DNA of 18,560 bases. Origin: Hymenoscyphus infarciens. Taxonomy: Eukaryota > Ascomycota > Leotiomycetes > Helotiales > Helotiaceae. Below the pieces are notes generated by a model. The model was not told where the DNA came from and did no database searches. It saw nothing but the letters and a program-made list of their open reading frames with translations. Each line of letters starts with the position of its first letter. Positions within the stretch are counted from its first letter, which is position 1. Positions 1 to 10,459 of this stretch are shown here, in pieces. The stretch lies in assembly GCA_001414345.1 (NCBI GenBank), contig LLCB01000593.1:1-18560 (forward strand), written 5' to 3'. A program made the translations under genes and the position numbers.

Positions 1-22
1 TTTTTTTTTAAAAAAAAAAAAA
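1..22. repeat. Homopolymer junction T9A13
   Basis: Nine T are followed directly by thirteen A, making a perfect self-complementary block at the left edge. It could be an ordinary low-complexity tract, or the poly-A end of an inserted element, but the other side of the junction is outside the window. Confidence 0.6.
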
Positions 23-80
23 GTATTAGCTTTATTTAACTTTTTTTACTTTTTATTAAAAAAAGTATTAGATTTACTTA
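21..80 (+). repeat. Core-repeat site 1: two copies of the GTATTAG family
   Basis: Two related copies, starting at G23 and G65 (42 bp apart), read GTATTAGCTTTATTTA and GTATTAGATTTACTTA. The second matches exactly the core of the arrays at 6178, 11621 and 18095. This is the shortest and most diverged of the four sites and may be the right end of an array that continues outside the window. Confidence 0.6.
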
Positions 81-206
81 ATTCTTTTATTTCTTATTAG
101 ATAGAGTAGTAAAGTTATATTAGATAATATTATTTTATTAGACTCTAGTATCTTAGATTCTAAAAGAGGATTAAATTTTAATAAAAGAAAGTAAAATCTC
201 TAAAAA

Positions 207-290
207 GAAATCTCTAGAAATTAGAAATCTCTAGAAATTAGAAATCCTTAGAAATTAGAAATCTCTAGAAATTAGAAATCTCTAATAAAA
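207..290 (+). repeat. 17-bp minisatellite, about 4.5 copies
   Basis: The unit GAAATCTCTAGAAATTA starts at 207, 224, 241 and 258, with a partial fifth copy at 275. The copies differ only at single positions, for example CCTT for CTCT in the third. The unit contains the internal near-repeat GAAAT twice. Uniform copies inside RIPed DNA suggest either amplification after mutation or identical targets mutated identically. Confidence 0.85.
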
Positions 291-373
291 CTATCTTTTA
301 TTAGAGTTAGTTCCTTCTATCTTTTTTACTTATTAAATTTACTAGCTTCCTTAGTATATTTATTTATTATTTT

Positions 374-640
374 ACTAGCTTATTTATTATTTTACTAGCT
401 TACTTATTAAATTTACTAGCTTACTTGTTATTTTACTAGCTTACTTATTAAATTTACTAGCTTACTTGTTATTTTACTAGCTTACTTATTAAATTTACTA
501 GCTTACTTGTTATTTTACTAGCTTACTTGTTAAATTTACTAGCTTACTTGTTATTTTGCTAGCTTACTTATTAAATTTACTAGCTTACTTGTTATTTTAC
601 TAGCTTACTTATTAAATTTACTAGCTTATTTATTCTTTTA
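374..640 (+). repeat. 41-bp dimeric minisatellite, about 6 copies
   Basis: The motif ACTAGCTTACTT recurs at 374, 394, 415, 435, 456, 476, 497, 517, 538, 558 (as GCTAGC), 579, 599 and 620, so the spacing alternates 20 and 21 bp. The 21-bp half carries ATTAAATTT and the 20-bp half GTTATTTT, giving a true 41-bp dimer. Diverged copies extend left to about 329. The GTTATT half keeps TG dinucleotides that are otherwise nearly absent, which may mark expansion after RIP. Confidence 0.9.
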
Positions 641-1439
641 TTATCTTACTCTCTATTATAGTAGATCTATAAGTAATAACTATATATATTATATATAGCT
701 AAAATCTATATTTTTAGCTTATTATAAAATATATTCTATTCTTTTATAATTTAAATATCTATATTCTTAGCTTCTTTTAAAATATATTCTTAGTAGATTT
801 TAGAAAAGCTTATTATAAATATATTATTAAATACTCTTATCTCTTACTATTTTTAAGTTATACTTATCTTAAACCGTTTTCTAATCTAGTATACTATAAA
901 TAAGCTTAATTTTCTATCTTAAGAACTCTAATTTCTATTCCTTCTTATTAAGTATTTTTATCTTCGACTTATAGCTACTTCTACCCTTTATAGCTTTATA
1001 ACTTATAAATATCTTAGTAATTATTCTCTTATATCTAGTAAGTACTCTATTTATTATATAACCTTATTATTAGATTAGCATACTACTTAGATTACTAGTT
1101 AAGTTAGAAGTCTAGTTAGAAGTCTAATTAGAGGTTTAACTAGTAGTCTAATTAAGAGTACTATATATAAGATAAGAGAATAGCTTAGAAAGGTTTTATA
1201 TTTTATACTATTAAAGTAATAAGTTTCTTACTCTATTTTAGCTAGCTTTAAATAATAGAATTAGTAAATTTAACGTCTTTATCTAAGTATTAAAGGTATT
1301 AAACCTAAGCTACTTTTACTTATAGAGCTTAAGAAAGGTTATTCTATTCTTTATACCTTCTAAACCTAATTATCTAGCTATATCTATATTATTATAGTTA
1401 GCTATTATAAATATTATATTATAACTAAGCTAGCTAAGT
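641..1439. other. RIPed spacer, no feature recognised
   Basis: This stretch has the same TA-rich, CA-poor composition. TAA and TAG are dense in the frames I read, and I could not choose a coding frame. A short local repeat of the type TCTAGTTAGAAGTCTAATTA lies near 1110-1155. The minus-strand relic at 1440-2050 may continue into the right part of this stretch. Confidence 0.5.
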
Positions 1440-2050
1440 CTCTTTATCTATTAAATAATTAGTAGATAATTTAATAAAAGTTATTATAATATATATAATA
1501 TTAAAGTATTTAGACTTTACTTATATAATAACCTTTACTTACTAAGAAAATTCTTACTCTTATTAAGTAATAGCTTTCTAGATATACTCTCTTATCTCTA
1601 GTATATCTATATTATCTAAGCTTTAAGAGTATAGAAGTAGGTTTTAAAATATTTCTAGTTAAGATTTACTTTCTTATAAAGCTTAATCTCTTAGTACCCT
1701 CTTTTCTTCTATAGTTAGTAGCTAGTAGTAATAAACTATCTATCTAATCTCTTAACCTCTAGATATTAGATTATTAGGGTTTTTTAACTAATTATTAATA
1801 CCTTTATACTTTTCTAGTATATCTTTAGCTATCTTAGCCTAAAATAAACTCTAGCTAGTTATACTTCTATTTCTTAATACCTAGTATACTAGTATCTCTT
1901 TTCTTATCTTTTTAAATAACTTATTAGGATTAAGCCTATTTTAAAAGATATTATTAATATCTACTACTCTATATTATTTATGAATTTCCTCTAACTCTTT
2001 ATTTAACTTATTAACTACTACTCTTATATATTACTTAACCTTTTTAGAAA
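1440..2050 (-). pseudogene. RIP-degraded coding relic, helical charged protein of unknown family
   Basis: Read on the minus strand from about 2045 downwards, one frame stays protein-like for about 200 codons once TAA and TAG are read as former Gln or Trp. Recognisable stretches include KLNKELEEIH, RLNPNKLFKKIRKEI, AKIAKDILEKYKGINN, LLTIEEKRVLRDQA and SLDNIDILEIREYIQKAIT, in that order. They are rich in Glu, Lys, Leu and Ile and look strongly helical. I see no frameshift over this span and no start codon that I would trust. The family was not recognised; a transposon-encoded or other duplicated protein is possible. The product cannot be made now because of dense stops. The limits are approximate, and the relic could extend further at both ends. 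Confidence 0.5.
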
Positions 2051-2639
2051 GATTATAGGTATATATACCTAGGTAGAGAGGTGTAGAATCGTTTATAATA
2101 TTAAGAGAGTTTCGTTCTAGAGTTTAGTTACTAGATCTTAAATTATTTATTATAGAGGATATTTAGTTTATAAAGATAGATTATAGGTTATTTATAGTAG
2201 GTAATTTTAGACGTGTTATTAATTTAAAAAGAGATATAACTTATAATAAAGAAGTTATTTAAGAGAAGAGAGAAGAGGCACTTTAAATTTGTTTTCTAAA
2301 GATAGAGTAGAAAAACTACTAATAGTATATCTCTAGTATTATCTCTTACTTCTATAGATTTGATTATAGCTACTCTTAGAATACTATTAAAATATAGCTA
2401 GATTTACTTATAAGATAGAATATATTAAACCTAGTTAAATATTATTTATATTTCTACTTTGTTCTAGTATCTATATATATACTAGTATAGTAAGGAAATA
2501 GTAAAGTAAATTAAATAAAAGCAGAGTAGTTCTTAATAGTAACTAAGTACTTAGAAAGTAGTATAGACTTTAACCTCTACTTATATATAAATTAGTATCT
2601 ACTTTTATATATTATTATAATTCTAATTCTATAAATTAA

Positions 2640-2853
2640 ATAAGTCTCTTTCTAGGTAAATCTAAGTAAACTTATATATCTAAAGTACTAAGGTATATAA
2701 GTTAGAGGCTAAATTTTCTATAGCTTACCTTCTTATAAAGGGAGTAAGAGGCACTAAAATAATTAGATAACTTATAAGATATACTTAATACTACTTAAAC
2801 TATTACTAGAACTTAAAGAAAGTAAATATATAGAATAACTATAGTAACTCTAT
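2640..2853 (+). pseudogene. Possible short coding relic ahead of the 2854 relic
   Basis: Between about 2640 and 2853 the plus frame containing GGA at 2741 reads with few stops and includes STKVYKLEAKFSIAYLLIKG. The next relic uses a different plus frame from 2854, so this may be the upstream part of the same dead gene separated by a frameshift or an old intron. It is too short to name, and the choice of frame is tentative. Confidence 0.3.
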
Positions 2854-3760
2854 ACTACTTCTTTCCTCTCTTCTATTACTACTTTTAAAGCTATTAGATA
2901 TACTTTTTTATACTTTATATTTAAATCCTACTTTTAGTAGTACTAATTAAATCTCTATAATATTAAGTATTAATTATACTATCTACTATAAGTTAAAATA
3001 GCTAATATATATTAGAGAAAGTATATATAGATAGTAAGCTTTCTATTATAATTTAAAACTAGATTATAAAGTAAGAGGAGTATTTTATATAAAAGTTTAG
3101 ATAAGGCTCTAAATAGTAGAGCTAAGTAATTAACGATATTTAGAAATAAAAGCTTACTATAAATAGATTTAACTAAGCTAAAATAACTAGTAGAACTTAA
3201 TACTAACTTCCTTTTCTAGTCTAATAAACGATTATTATATATATATAACAATATAATATTATTAAAAAGAGGAGAAGGAATAATAAATAAGTAATTAAAA
3301 ATTTATATAAAGAGCTTTAAGTTAGATAATTAGCCTCTCTAGATTTACTTTAAGAATTTATATACCTTTATAAGAATAAGATTAATAATTTTATCTAAGC
3401 TAAAGAGTAGGTAATAAAAAGCTAGAGGTTTATCTAACTAAATAGAGACTAAATTAAGTAAGATAAATTAACTAGCTTATAGCTTAACTTAATATAAGAT
3501 AGTAGAATTATTATCTATTAGCTAAAGGTATATTAAGACTTTAATATATTATTAAGCTAGTAGTAGGAGTAGATGCTTAATAGCTTACCTTTTTAGTAGA
3601 AATAGCGATTAATTAATTAGTAGTTTACTAAAGAATAACTACTATCTAGGATTACTACTCTCTAGAGTAGTAAATAGTAAGAAAAACCCTAGCTTAGGTA
3701 GTTATAACTAGTAGAGGTATAGCTAAAGAAGGTATACTAGTATTTTAATTATTTATTAAG
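2854..3760 (+). pseudogene. RIP-degraded coding relic, unknown product
   Basis: The plus frame starting at ACT 2854 can be followed for about 300 codons with about 10 percent TAA/TAG, all explicable as mutated CAA, CAG or TGG. Protein-like stretches include SLDKALNSRAKQ, LLKRGEGIINK, KSFKLDN, RGLSNQIETKLSKIN and NNYYLGLLLSRVVNSKKNPS. The composition is basic and rich in Ser, Lys and Arg. No catalytic motif or membrane pattern stands out. The relic may run further right than 3760. The family was not recognised, and frame support is weaker here than for the relics at 7450, 13150 and 15066. Confidence 0.4.
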
Positions 3761-4789
3761 TAATAAAAAGTAAGAGTTACTTAATAAGTTAATTAAAAAG
3801 TACTATTATATACTTACTTACTCTCTAGCTCTATTATACTAGGAATATAGATTACTATTTAATAAGGAATTATTTTCTAATATAATTATATATAATAGGA
3901 ATAGTAGATAAGATCTTTTAGAACATAGGTATATACTTCTAAATCTACTATAAATTTTACTAATACTAATACTTAGTAGACTAGAAGTAGAGTTAAGAAA
4001 TTAAATTTACCTTAGCTAACTACTTATCTTTAATCCTTTAACTTTACTATACTTAAATCTTAGACTACTATAAACTATAAGGCTTTAGAAACACTTAATT
4101 ATATTAATATTAGGTATTATTAATATTATAACTAAAGTATCCTAGTTTTCTAAAAAGAAGAGTATAATTTCTAAGATAGTTTATAATATTATAGTATATA
4201 GATTTACTAATTAAAGATATTTAGATATATAAGAAGTAGTTATTTAGAGTTATAGAAATATAGAATTATAAATATAAATATAACTTAAGTAATTAAAGTC
4301 TTAAGTCTCCTTTATATAGTAAATTGTTTTATAGCTTAAAGATTATTATAAACCTATCTAGCTAATTATAAGTACTCTCTCTCTCTCTTTTATAAGGTCT
4401 ATAGAGTTAAGCCTAATTTTTAATTCTTAGTATATTTAGATATACCTTATCTATAGTCTTACCTTTAGTATAACCTTTCTCTTACTCTTTATAGTTTAAA
4501 TTCAATCTTTAAGCCTTTCTCTTATTACTATTTATATTTAATACTCTTCTATTATTAAACTATATTAGCTGTTATTATCTCTTAATCTTTAACTTAGTAC
4601 TTAAATCAAAACTAACTATAGAGCCTCTAAATCTATACTATTTATAATTCTAGTATTAATATCTACTAGTCTCTTACTTTTTAAGCTACTTTCCTTTTAT
4701 AATTAGCTTTTAATTAGAATATAATACTCTTTCCTTAGCTTTATACTACTTTAGCCTTATTCTTAAATAAAATATATACTAATATAACG
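3761..4789. other. RIPed stretch without assigned relic
   Basis: Composition is unchanged. Plus-strand frames are broken by frequent TAA/TAG. CT-rich plus-strand segments around 4380-4560 and 4660-4760 would be AG-rich on the minus strand and could hide another minus-strand relic, but I did not establish a frame. Confidence 0.4.
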
Positions 4790-6120
4790 AAGTTAATCTT
4801 TTAATACTACTTAAATAATACTAAATATATTATAAGAGAGATTATAATTTATCTAAAGGATAAGAAAGGCGGTTTATAGTTTACTATCTTATTAAAAGAC
4901 GTAAAGCTAAAAAAGAGTAAAAGAAAGGATAAATCTAATATAAGTAATAATATAGATAGAGAAGAAGGCAAAGGAGTTAGTAATAGTAATAAAGATAGAT
5001 ATAAAGAGACATAAGATAATAAATTAGATTTTATATAGGTTATTATTAGTTAGAATTAGCTTACGAACTTATAAGCTAGGGTTCTAACTATAGAGGAGTT
5101 ATATACTAATAATCGAAAGAAGCTTAATAGTATTTAGCTTTTATAGTTAATATAAAAGAGTATTATATTAATTAGCCTTATACTTTAATAAAAGAGCTAG
5201 ATTTATTAATTCTTTTAGAAAACTAATTATATTAATAAGGTATATACTCTAGATTTTACTTAGTAAGATCTTCTTTAAGAGCTTAGCTTCTATAATCCTA
5301 GTTTTAATAAAATACTATGTTTAATTCTTAATAAGATTATTAGAGTTACTTTTAAAAATGCTAAAGCTCTACTTATTAAAGAAGAGTTACTCTTTAAATA
5401 AAAAGATATACTAACTATTTAGGTAAAGTATACTAAGAAGTAGCTAGAGAGTAATAACTTAATTATAAGTAAATTTAAGAGTATAGCTAAGGAAAAAACT
5501 ATCTTTAGAGCGATGTTCTCTTTAGAGGTAATAAAGTTATATATTATAAGTAGATAGAAGAAAAGACTTATAGAAGTTTTAGAATTAGGAAAGTAATTAG
5601 TAAGTAATTTAAAGTAGATATTTATTTTTAATACTTACTAATAACTTATCTTAGACTTATAACTAGGTTTAGGAAATAATATATTAAAGTCTAAGAATAA
5701 GGAGAGCGTGTCTTTAAGAACTAGTTCTAGAGATAAGAGTAGTACTAAGAGGCTTTATATATTATTATATAAGCCTAACTTTAATAAAATTATATATTAC
5801 TTTTTATATATACCTTTTAATACTTAGGTAGTAGCTAATATCTTACTTAGAGAGCTTTTTTCTTATAATAATATATAATAAGGTAATTATAGTAGTATAG
5901 GTTAGTCTAGTAAAAGAATAAGTAAAGTTTTTAATTAAGTAGGGAAAAATCTAGCTCTTTATAATATTTATACTAATATCTCCTCTATATATCTTTACTA
6001 TATTAGTAGTAAAAAGTAGAATTATCTATACTACTTAATCTATATAAATAATAGAGTATAATTATATTTCTAAGATCTTAAGTATACTTTTATAATTTAT
6101 TTATAATTCTATAAAAATCC
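4790..6120 (+). pseudogene. RIP-degraded coding relic, about 440 codons, unknown family
   Basis: One plus frame (for example TTA 4874, TAG 4877) reads as protein for about 1.3 kb with no obvious frameshift. It holds a 44-codon run without any stop (4880-5011), long for DNA this rich in TAA and TAG, which is Lys/Asn/Ser-rich and includes REEGKGVSNSNKDRYKET. Later stretches include VLTIEELYTNNRKKLNS, AKEKTIFRAMFSLEVIKLY, RTSSRDKSSTKRLY and VVANILLRELFSYNN. The N-terminal half is charged and possibly disordered or coiled; the C-terminal half is richer in Tyr and Ile, partly because RIP turns His and Met codons into Tyr and Ile. The core-repeat array at 6178 starts just after it. I could not name the family. 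Confidence 0.5.
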
Positions 6121-6177
6121 TCTTATAAATTCATCTCTAAAGATTAAGACTTACTAGGTTTAAAATTAGTAATATAA

Positions 6178-6256
6178 GTATTAGATTTACTTATTAATAG
6201 TAAAGTAGGTATTAGATTTACTTATTATTAATAAAGTAAGTATTAGATTTACTTAA
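6178..6256 (+). repeat. Core-repeat array 2: three copies of a 31-bp unit
   Basis: GTATTAGATTTACTT occurs at 6178, 6209 and 6240, exactly 31 bp apart, with spacers of the type ATTAATAGTAAAGTAG. The core is identical to that at 65, 11651 and 18143 and has the same orientation. It lies about 60 bp after the end of the plus-strand relic at 4790-6120. Confidence 0.85.
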
Positions 6257-6844
6257 AGAGTAGCTTATAGCGCTTATAGACAATCTCTATAATAACTATT
6301 TCTAGAGTAAAAGAACGCCTATTTATTAGATATATAACTGCTTTTAGCCTCTTAGACTATTTACTAATTAGATAGTTATTAGAGCTATATTAGTAATATC
6401 TTACTCTCTTAAACACTTACTATTAGAACGATTTCTACTAATTTATAAGTAAGAGAGCACTTCTAAGGCTAAGAACTTCTTATTTATATAATCTCTATCT
6501 CTACTTAAAGGCTCTCTATCTTACTAACTTATAAGGGAATATTAAATAATACTATAATAATTAGTTTATAAATAAGAGTAACTTAAATAGTATAAAAGCT
6601 AAAAATATTAGTATTTAGAGAACTTATATAAGAACCTACTTTAGCTACCTACTACTTTCTAAATAGAAAGAGATAAATATAATATTATAATAGTTATAAG
6701 AGAGGGAGTATATAAGAGTATATAATAGGATTTATCTAGAAGTAAAGAAGTATGTTAATTTCCTCTCTTTTAATTATAAAATAATAATAAAAATAAGGAG
6801 TTATTTATTAATATTATTACTTCTTACTTAGGAATAAGTATAGA

Positions 6845-7260
6845 AGCCTAATATTACCTTCTATCTTATCTCTAGATTCTTACTCTACTATAATATAAAT
6901 AAACCTAGTTACTTTAAATCCTTAATCTACTATAAGTACTTTAAACTAAGTATAGTTAAACTCGAATTATTATTCTACTACTAGTACTTCCTCTAAATCG
7001 TAGCCTTCTACTAAGTACTTATAAACCTTAAATCCTTACCTTACTATAGGTACTTCTTCTAAATCGTAGCCTTTTATTAAGTACTTATAAACCTTAAATC
7101 CTTACTCTACTACGAGCACTTCCTCTAAATCGTAGCCTTCTACTAAGTACCTATAAACCTTAAATCCTTACTCTACTACTAACACCTTATTATAAACGTG
7201 TTATATTAATGAATTAGAGCCTTCTATCTAGTATATATCTGCTTTTAACCTTTAGTCTAC
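6845..7260 (-). pseudogene. Minus-strand relic with 22-residue tandem repeats
   Basis: Three nearly perfect 66-bp tandem units occur, with AAATCGTAGCC at 6995, 7061 and 7127, and more diverged copies on both sides (TTAAATCCTTA near 6913 and 7160). The period is 22 codons. On the minus strand one frame reads GFKVYKYLVEGYDLEEV in each unit, interrupted only by one TAA per unit that fits a mutated CAA or TGG. Upstream, the same frame reads LKADIY and IEGSNSLI. The unit keeps Tyr, Gly, Asp and Glu at fixed places, as a coding repeat would. I do not recognise the repeat family. A purely non-coding minisatellite with a period divisible by three is the alternative. Confidence 0.5.
6911..7190. repeat. 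66-bp tandem repeat, three good copies plus diverged flanks
   Basis: Direct inspection shows the 66-bp spacing for three separate landmarks: AAATCGTAGCC (6995, 7061, 7127), TTAAATCCTTA (7028, 7094, 7160) and AAGTAC. Copies differ at a few C/T or G/A positions, as expected from partly independent RIP. It probably encoded the 22-residue repeats described for the minus-strand relic. Confidence 0.9.
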
Positions 7261-7449
7261 TATAAGGGTATAGTTCTATTACCTTAGTTATATACTACCT
7301 CTTATAGAGTATCTTCTAGCTAGGAATACCTCTCTTATAATTATAAATACTTATTCTTATATAGAGTTCTTTTACTTTATAGAGTCTATTAATTCTAGAA
7401 CCTCTTTTATAAGAACTATATCTATAGATATAACTACTTCTATACTTAT

Positions 7450-9040
7450 ATAAGATTAGCTCTAGTCTACTAATCTTAACCTTTTTAATATAGTAGATAT
7501 ACTAGGAAAACCTAGATTAAGAGGTAGCGCTATAGTTAAGGCTCTTAAGAGTAGAGAGGATATATAAGAGATTTTAAAGATAAGCTACGTAGTAGTTATA
7601 GAGGCTTTTAAATATTACCTTATCTTAGATATAATTAATATAGAAAGAGAGCTTTAAGAATATTTTAATAGTATAGAGTTTTCTTATATTTATAAAGACT
7701 AGATTACTAGTTTACTACTAGAAAAGATAGTCTTTTACAGATTATAATTAAAATTATATTATATAACCTCTAAGGTATAAGATAACTAAAATAAAGCGTC
7801 TTTATTTATATATATATACTAGTTAGGTTAGAAGAATAATTTAGCCTTCTTTTTATATAACTTAAAACTAGCTAGTTAAGACTAAAAACGTAATAGTATA
7901 TTATATATACTTAACTCTATCTCTTTCTTTAGTAATAACATAGTTAAATTATATCTAGAAGAGATTAAGAGTAACCTTTACTAGGATGTTAAATTTACTT
8001 ATATTAGTCTTCTATTTATAATAGATAAAGAGTTTAAGATTAACTAGACTTAAGTATTTAAGCTAACTCTTACTAAGTATAAAATTCTCTATTATAAGAT
8101 ATCTAAGCTAGACTAGTATATTATATTTAATATTATACTCTTTAACATAGTATATTAACATATACTATAAAGTACTAAGTATAGAGAATTTACTAACTTT
8201 ATTAGAAAGCTATAGCTAATATTCTTTATTATAGAAGAGAAAGGACTATAGCTACTACTTAAGTAGGCGATTCTCTAAGCCTATTATAATTATTATTATA
8301 TTATTAAGACGCTTAGCTTCTTTTTCTATAATACTTATAAGGTTCTAGTCTATTTTTAAGACAGAGAAATCGATTATATAATATAGATTTACTTAATATA
8401 CTTTAATAAAGAGACTACCTATACCTATACTTACTTTTATATTATAGTTAAGTAGGACAGCGATCTTATATAGGAATACTATATAGATCTTATTAATTAT
8501 TTCTTAATATTTACGTCTAAAGAAGTAAAGAATAGAACAAGATAGCTTTATATTAATATTATAACTTAAGGACTTAAGATCTTTTTCTTAAGAGTTCTAG
8601 TAAGATTAAAGGAAATCTATATCTAGAATAAGTATAGAGTAGTATAATAATAACTACTAGTACTACTTAGAGGAAATAATAGAAATAATAAAAATAATAA
8701 GCTATTTTATCTACTTAAGAGAAATAATAGACCTAAAGTACTACCTTCTCTACTTAGAGGAAATAATAGATATAAAGGACTATCTCTTTTACTAGTTAAG
8801 ATTAAAGAAAAGCTAGGACTAAAGCCTAGAAAAAAGAAGAAGCTTAAGAATTCTAAGAATAGAGTAAGCTTAAAAAACTACGTTAATAATATTAATAAGC
8901 TATTACTAGATAGCTTTCTAGCTTCTCTTCTTATTAAATAAAAGCAACCTATTAATATAGGTAATAATAATCTTACTTCTTAGAAGAAAGCTAGATTTAT
9001 AATTAATACTTAATATAATTTAAACCTAAAATATTAAGTA
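7450..9040 (+). pseudogene. RIP-degraded coding relic, about 530 codons in one unbroken frame
   Basis: The plus frame containing GGT 7523 stays in register to GTT 8882, 453 codons later, with no frameshift. Over codons 7523-7741 it has 3 TAA/TAG, against 10 and 12 in the other two frames, which is good evidence that this frame was coding. Protein-like stretches in order: GKPRLRGSAIVKALKSREDI, DIINIERELQEYFNSIEFSY, KYREFTNFIRKL, DSDLIQEYYIDLIN, FTSKEVKNRTRQL, and a basic tail KEKLGLKPRKKKKLKNSKN near 8790-8860. Just before the tail are three in-frame repeats. The size, the basic C-terminal part and the setting would fit a transposon protein, but no diagnostic domain was seen. All stops can be read as former CAA, CAG or TGG. 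Confidence 0.6.
8663..8788 (+). repeat. In-frame short repeats inside the 7450 relic
   Basis: CTACTTAGAGGAAATAATAGA and two variants begin at 8663, 8711 and 8750, spaced 48 and 39 bp, both multiples of three. In the relic frame they read LLRGNNRNNK, LLKRNNRPK and LLRGNNRYK. A length change that keeps the frame supports past selection on a protein here. Confidence 0.7.
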
Positions 9041-9659
9041 CCTTAATAATATTTTTATACCTTTATCTTACTCTTATTTATAAAGGTGTTTAATCGTTCT
9101 CCTTTATAGTTAGGTTTAAAAGTAGAGGTTATAGTACTATATATACTTTCTTTATCTCTTTTTCTTCTTTCTTATTTCTTATTTAACTACTATTATATTT
9201 TTAATTTATTATTAGTATAAAGCTTTCTTTCTACTTTAAATAAAACTACTAAAAGAATAGATTATTTTCTTTTTATAGGGTTTTTTAGGAAAGAGGAGTA
9301 TTAAATATAATACTATAAAGACTTTTTTTTATTTATTTTTTAATATTTATAAAGGAAAGGAATAGAGTATTATAGCTTAACTTCTATAGTTTACTTTCTT
9401 AGAGGTTTTTTTATAAGTAAGATAGTACCTACTTATAAACTACTATTATGTTTTACTTTATAAATAGTTTAATTTAAGTATATAAAAGAACTTAACCTAA
9501 TAATACTCTCTATATAATATACCTCTCTATCTCTCTTAAGTTAAGATAGCTTATTTTAAACGTGATTTTACTCTACTTATTAATAAAAGGAACTTATAAT
9601 AATAATATTAATATAATAATATAAACCCTCGTTTTAAGTAATTAAGCCTTAAAAAGTAG
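9041..9659 (+). other. Linker between two same-frame relic segments
   Basis: The frame of the 7450 relic continues through here but becomes richer in Leu, Phe and Tyr and has more stops near 9340-9640. A pyrimidine-rich tract lies at about 9148-9186. A few protein-like words occur (for example YFLFIGFFRKEEYQ near 9265-9305), so this may be a poorly preserved middle part of one long gene of about 2.6 kb, or an unrelated spacer. Confidence 0.35.
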
Positions 9660-10070
9660 TAACTAGTCTTCTTACTTTTACTTACTTTTTATACTTAGAA
9701 GGGATAGCTCTTATCTTTTAAGCGCTTAACCGCCTTACTTATAGATAGTAGCTTACTACTCTAGATATGATTTTATTAGAATTTCTTAGGAAGTTCTTAT
9801 AGCTTCTTATAAGAGTATAAGAGTAAGAGCTAGAAATAGCTTATATACGATTTTAAAAAAAGTATCTAAGACTTAAAGGAACTTAAGAGTATAATATCTT
9901 TTTCGTCTTTAGGTATTAAACTTACTTATATATAAGAGGTATTAATACTAGCTTACTTAGTAACGCTATAGCTTATTATAGAGCTTACTTAATAGTTTAT
10001 ACTATCTTTACTTATAAACTATAAGTAGTATTAATATATATTAAGAATTTTCTATTAAATAATTTAAGTA
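9660..10070 (+). pseudogene. RIP-degraded coding relic, same frame as the 7450 relic
   Basis: In the frame of ATG 9767 about 135 codons read as protein: FQALNRLTYRQQLTTLD before the ATG, then MILLEFLRKFLQLLI, VQEQELEIAYIRFQKKY and RGINTSLLSNAIAYYRAYL. Because readable sequence continues upstream of the ATG, this ATG is probably internal. The frame is the same as that of the relic ending near 9040, so both may belong to one gene. The family was not recognised. Confidence 0.45.
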
Positions 10071-10459
10071 TATTAACTTAACTTTACTTATTATATAAAG
10101 GCTAACTATTTTATAATTATATTCCTTCTCTTATTCTTAACTATAAAACAAAAAGTAATTAATATATACTCTTAGATATATGTAGGTAGACTTATAATCT
10201 CTTATAATACTTTTAATAAATATATATAGTATAAGACAACCTTCTTCAAGAGCAAATATAGTCTAGTATATTACTAAGACGTATAAGTTTCTTTATCTAT
10301 TATCTCTATATACTAATAGTTTTTCTCTATTAATACTAGGCTTTTCCTTATAGCTTATATTATATTTCTACTACCTTATCTACTTATTTTTAAGTATCTA
10401 ACTTATTAATAATCCTATTTATAAAGTATATAAATCTTAAGATATATTGTTCTAGGTAA
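10071..10459. other. RIPed spacer, nothing recognised
   Basis: No frame or repeat stands out on either strand. A few CA occur close together (10148, 10225-10250), slightly more than the local background. Confidence 0.4.

Noticed and set aside
5101..5113. Second YxDD-like word (TATACTAATAAT)
   Set aside because: It sits in a charged segment with no polymerase-like context; a single RIPed word is not evidence.
8876..8893. Possible reverse-transcriptase YxDD box (TACGTTAATAAT, readable as mutated Tyr-Val-Asp-Asp)
   Set aside because: No flanking reverse-transcriptase motifs are visible, the preceding residues are a basic tail unlike the family, and TACGTTAATAAT-like words are common in RIPed DNA.
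9767..9803. ATG 9767 as the start of an intact gene
   Set aside because: The frame meets TAG soon after, and readable sequence in the same frame precedes the ATG, so it is internal to a relic.
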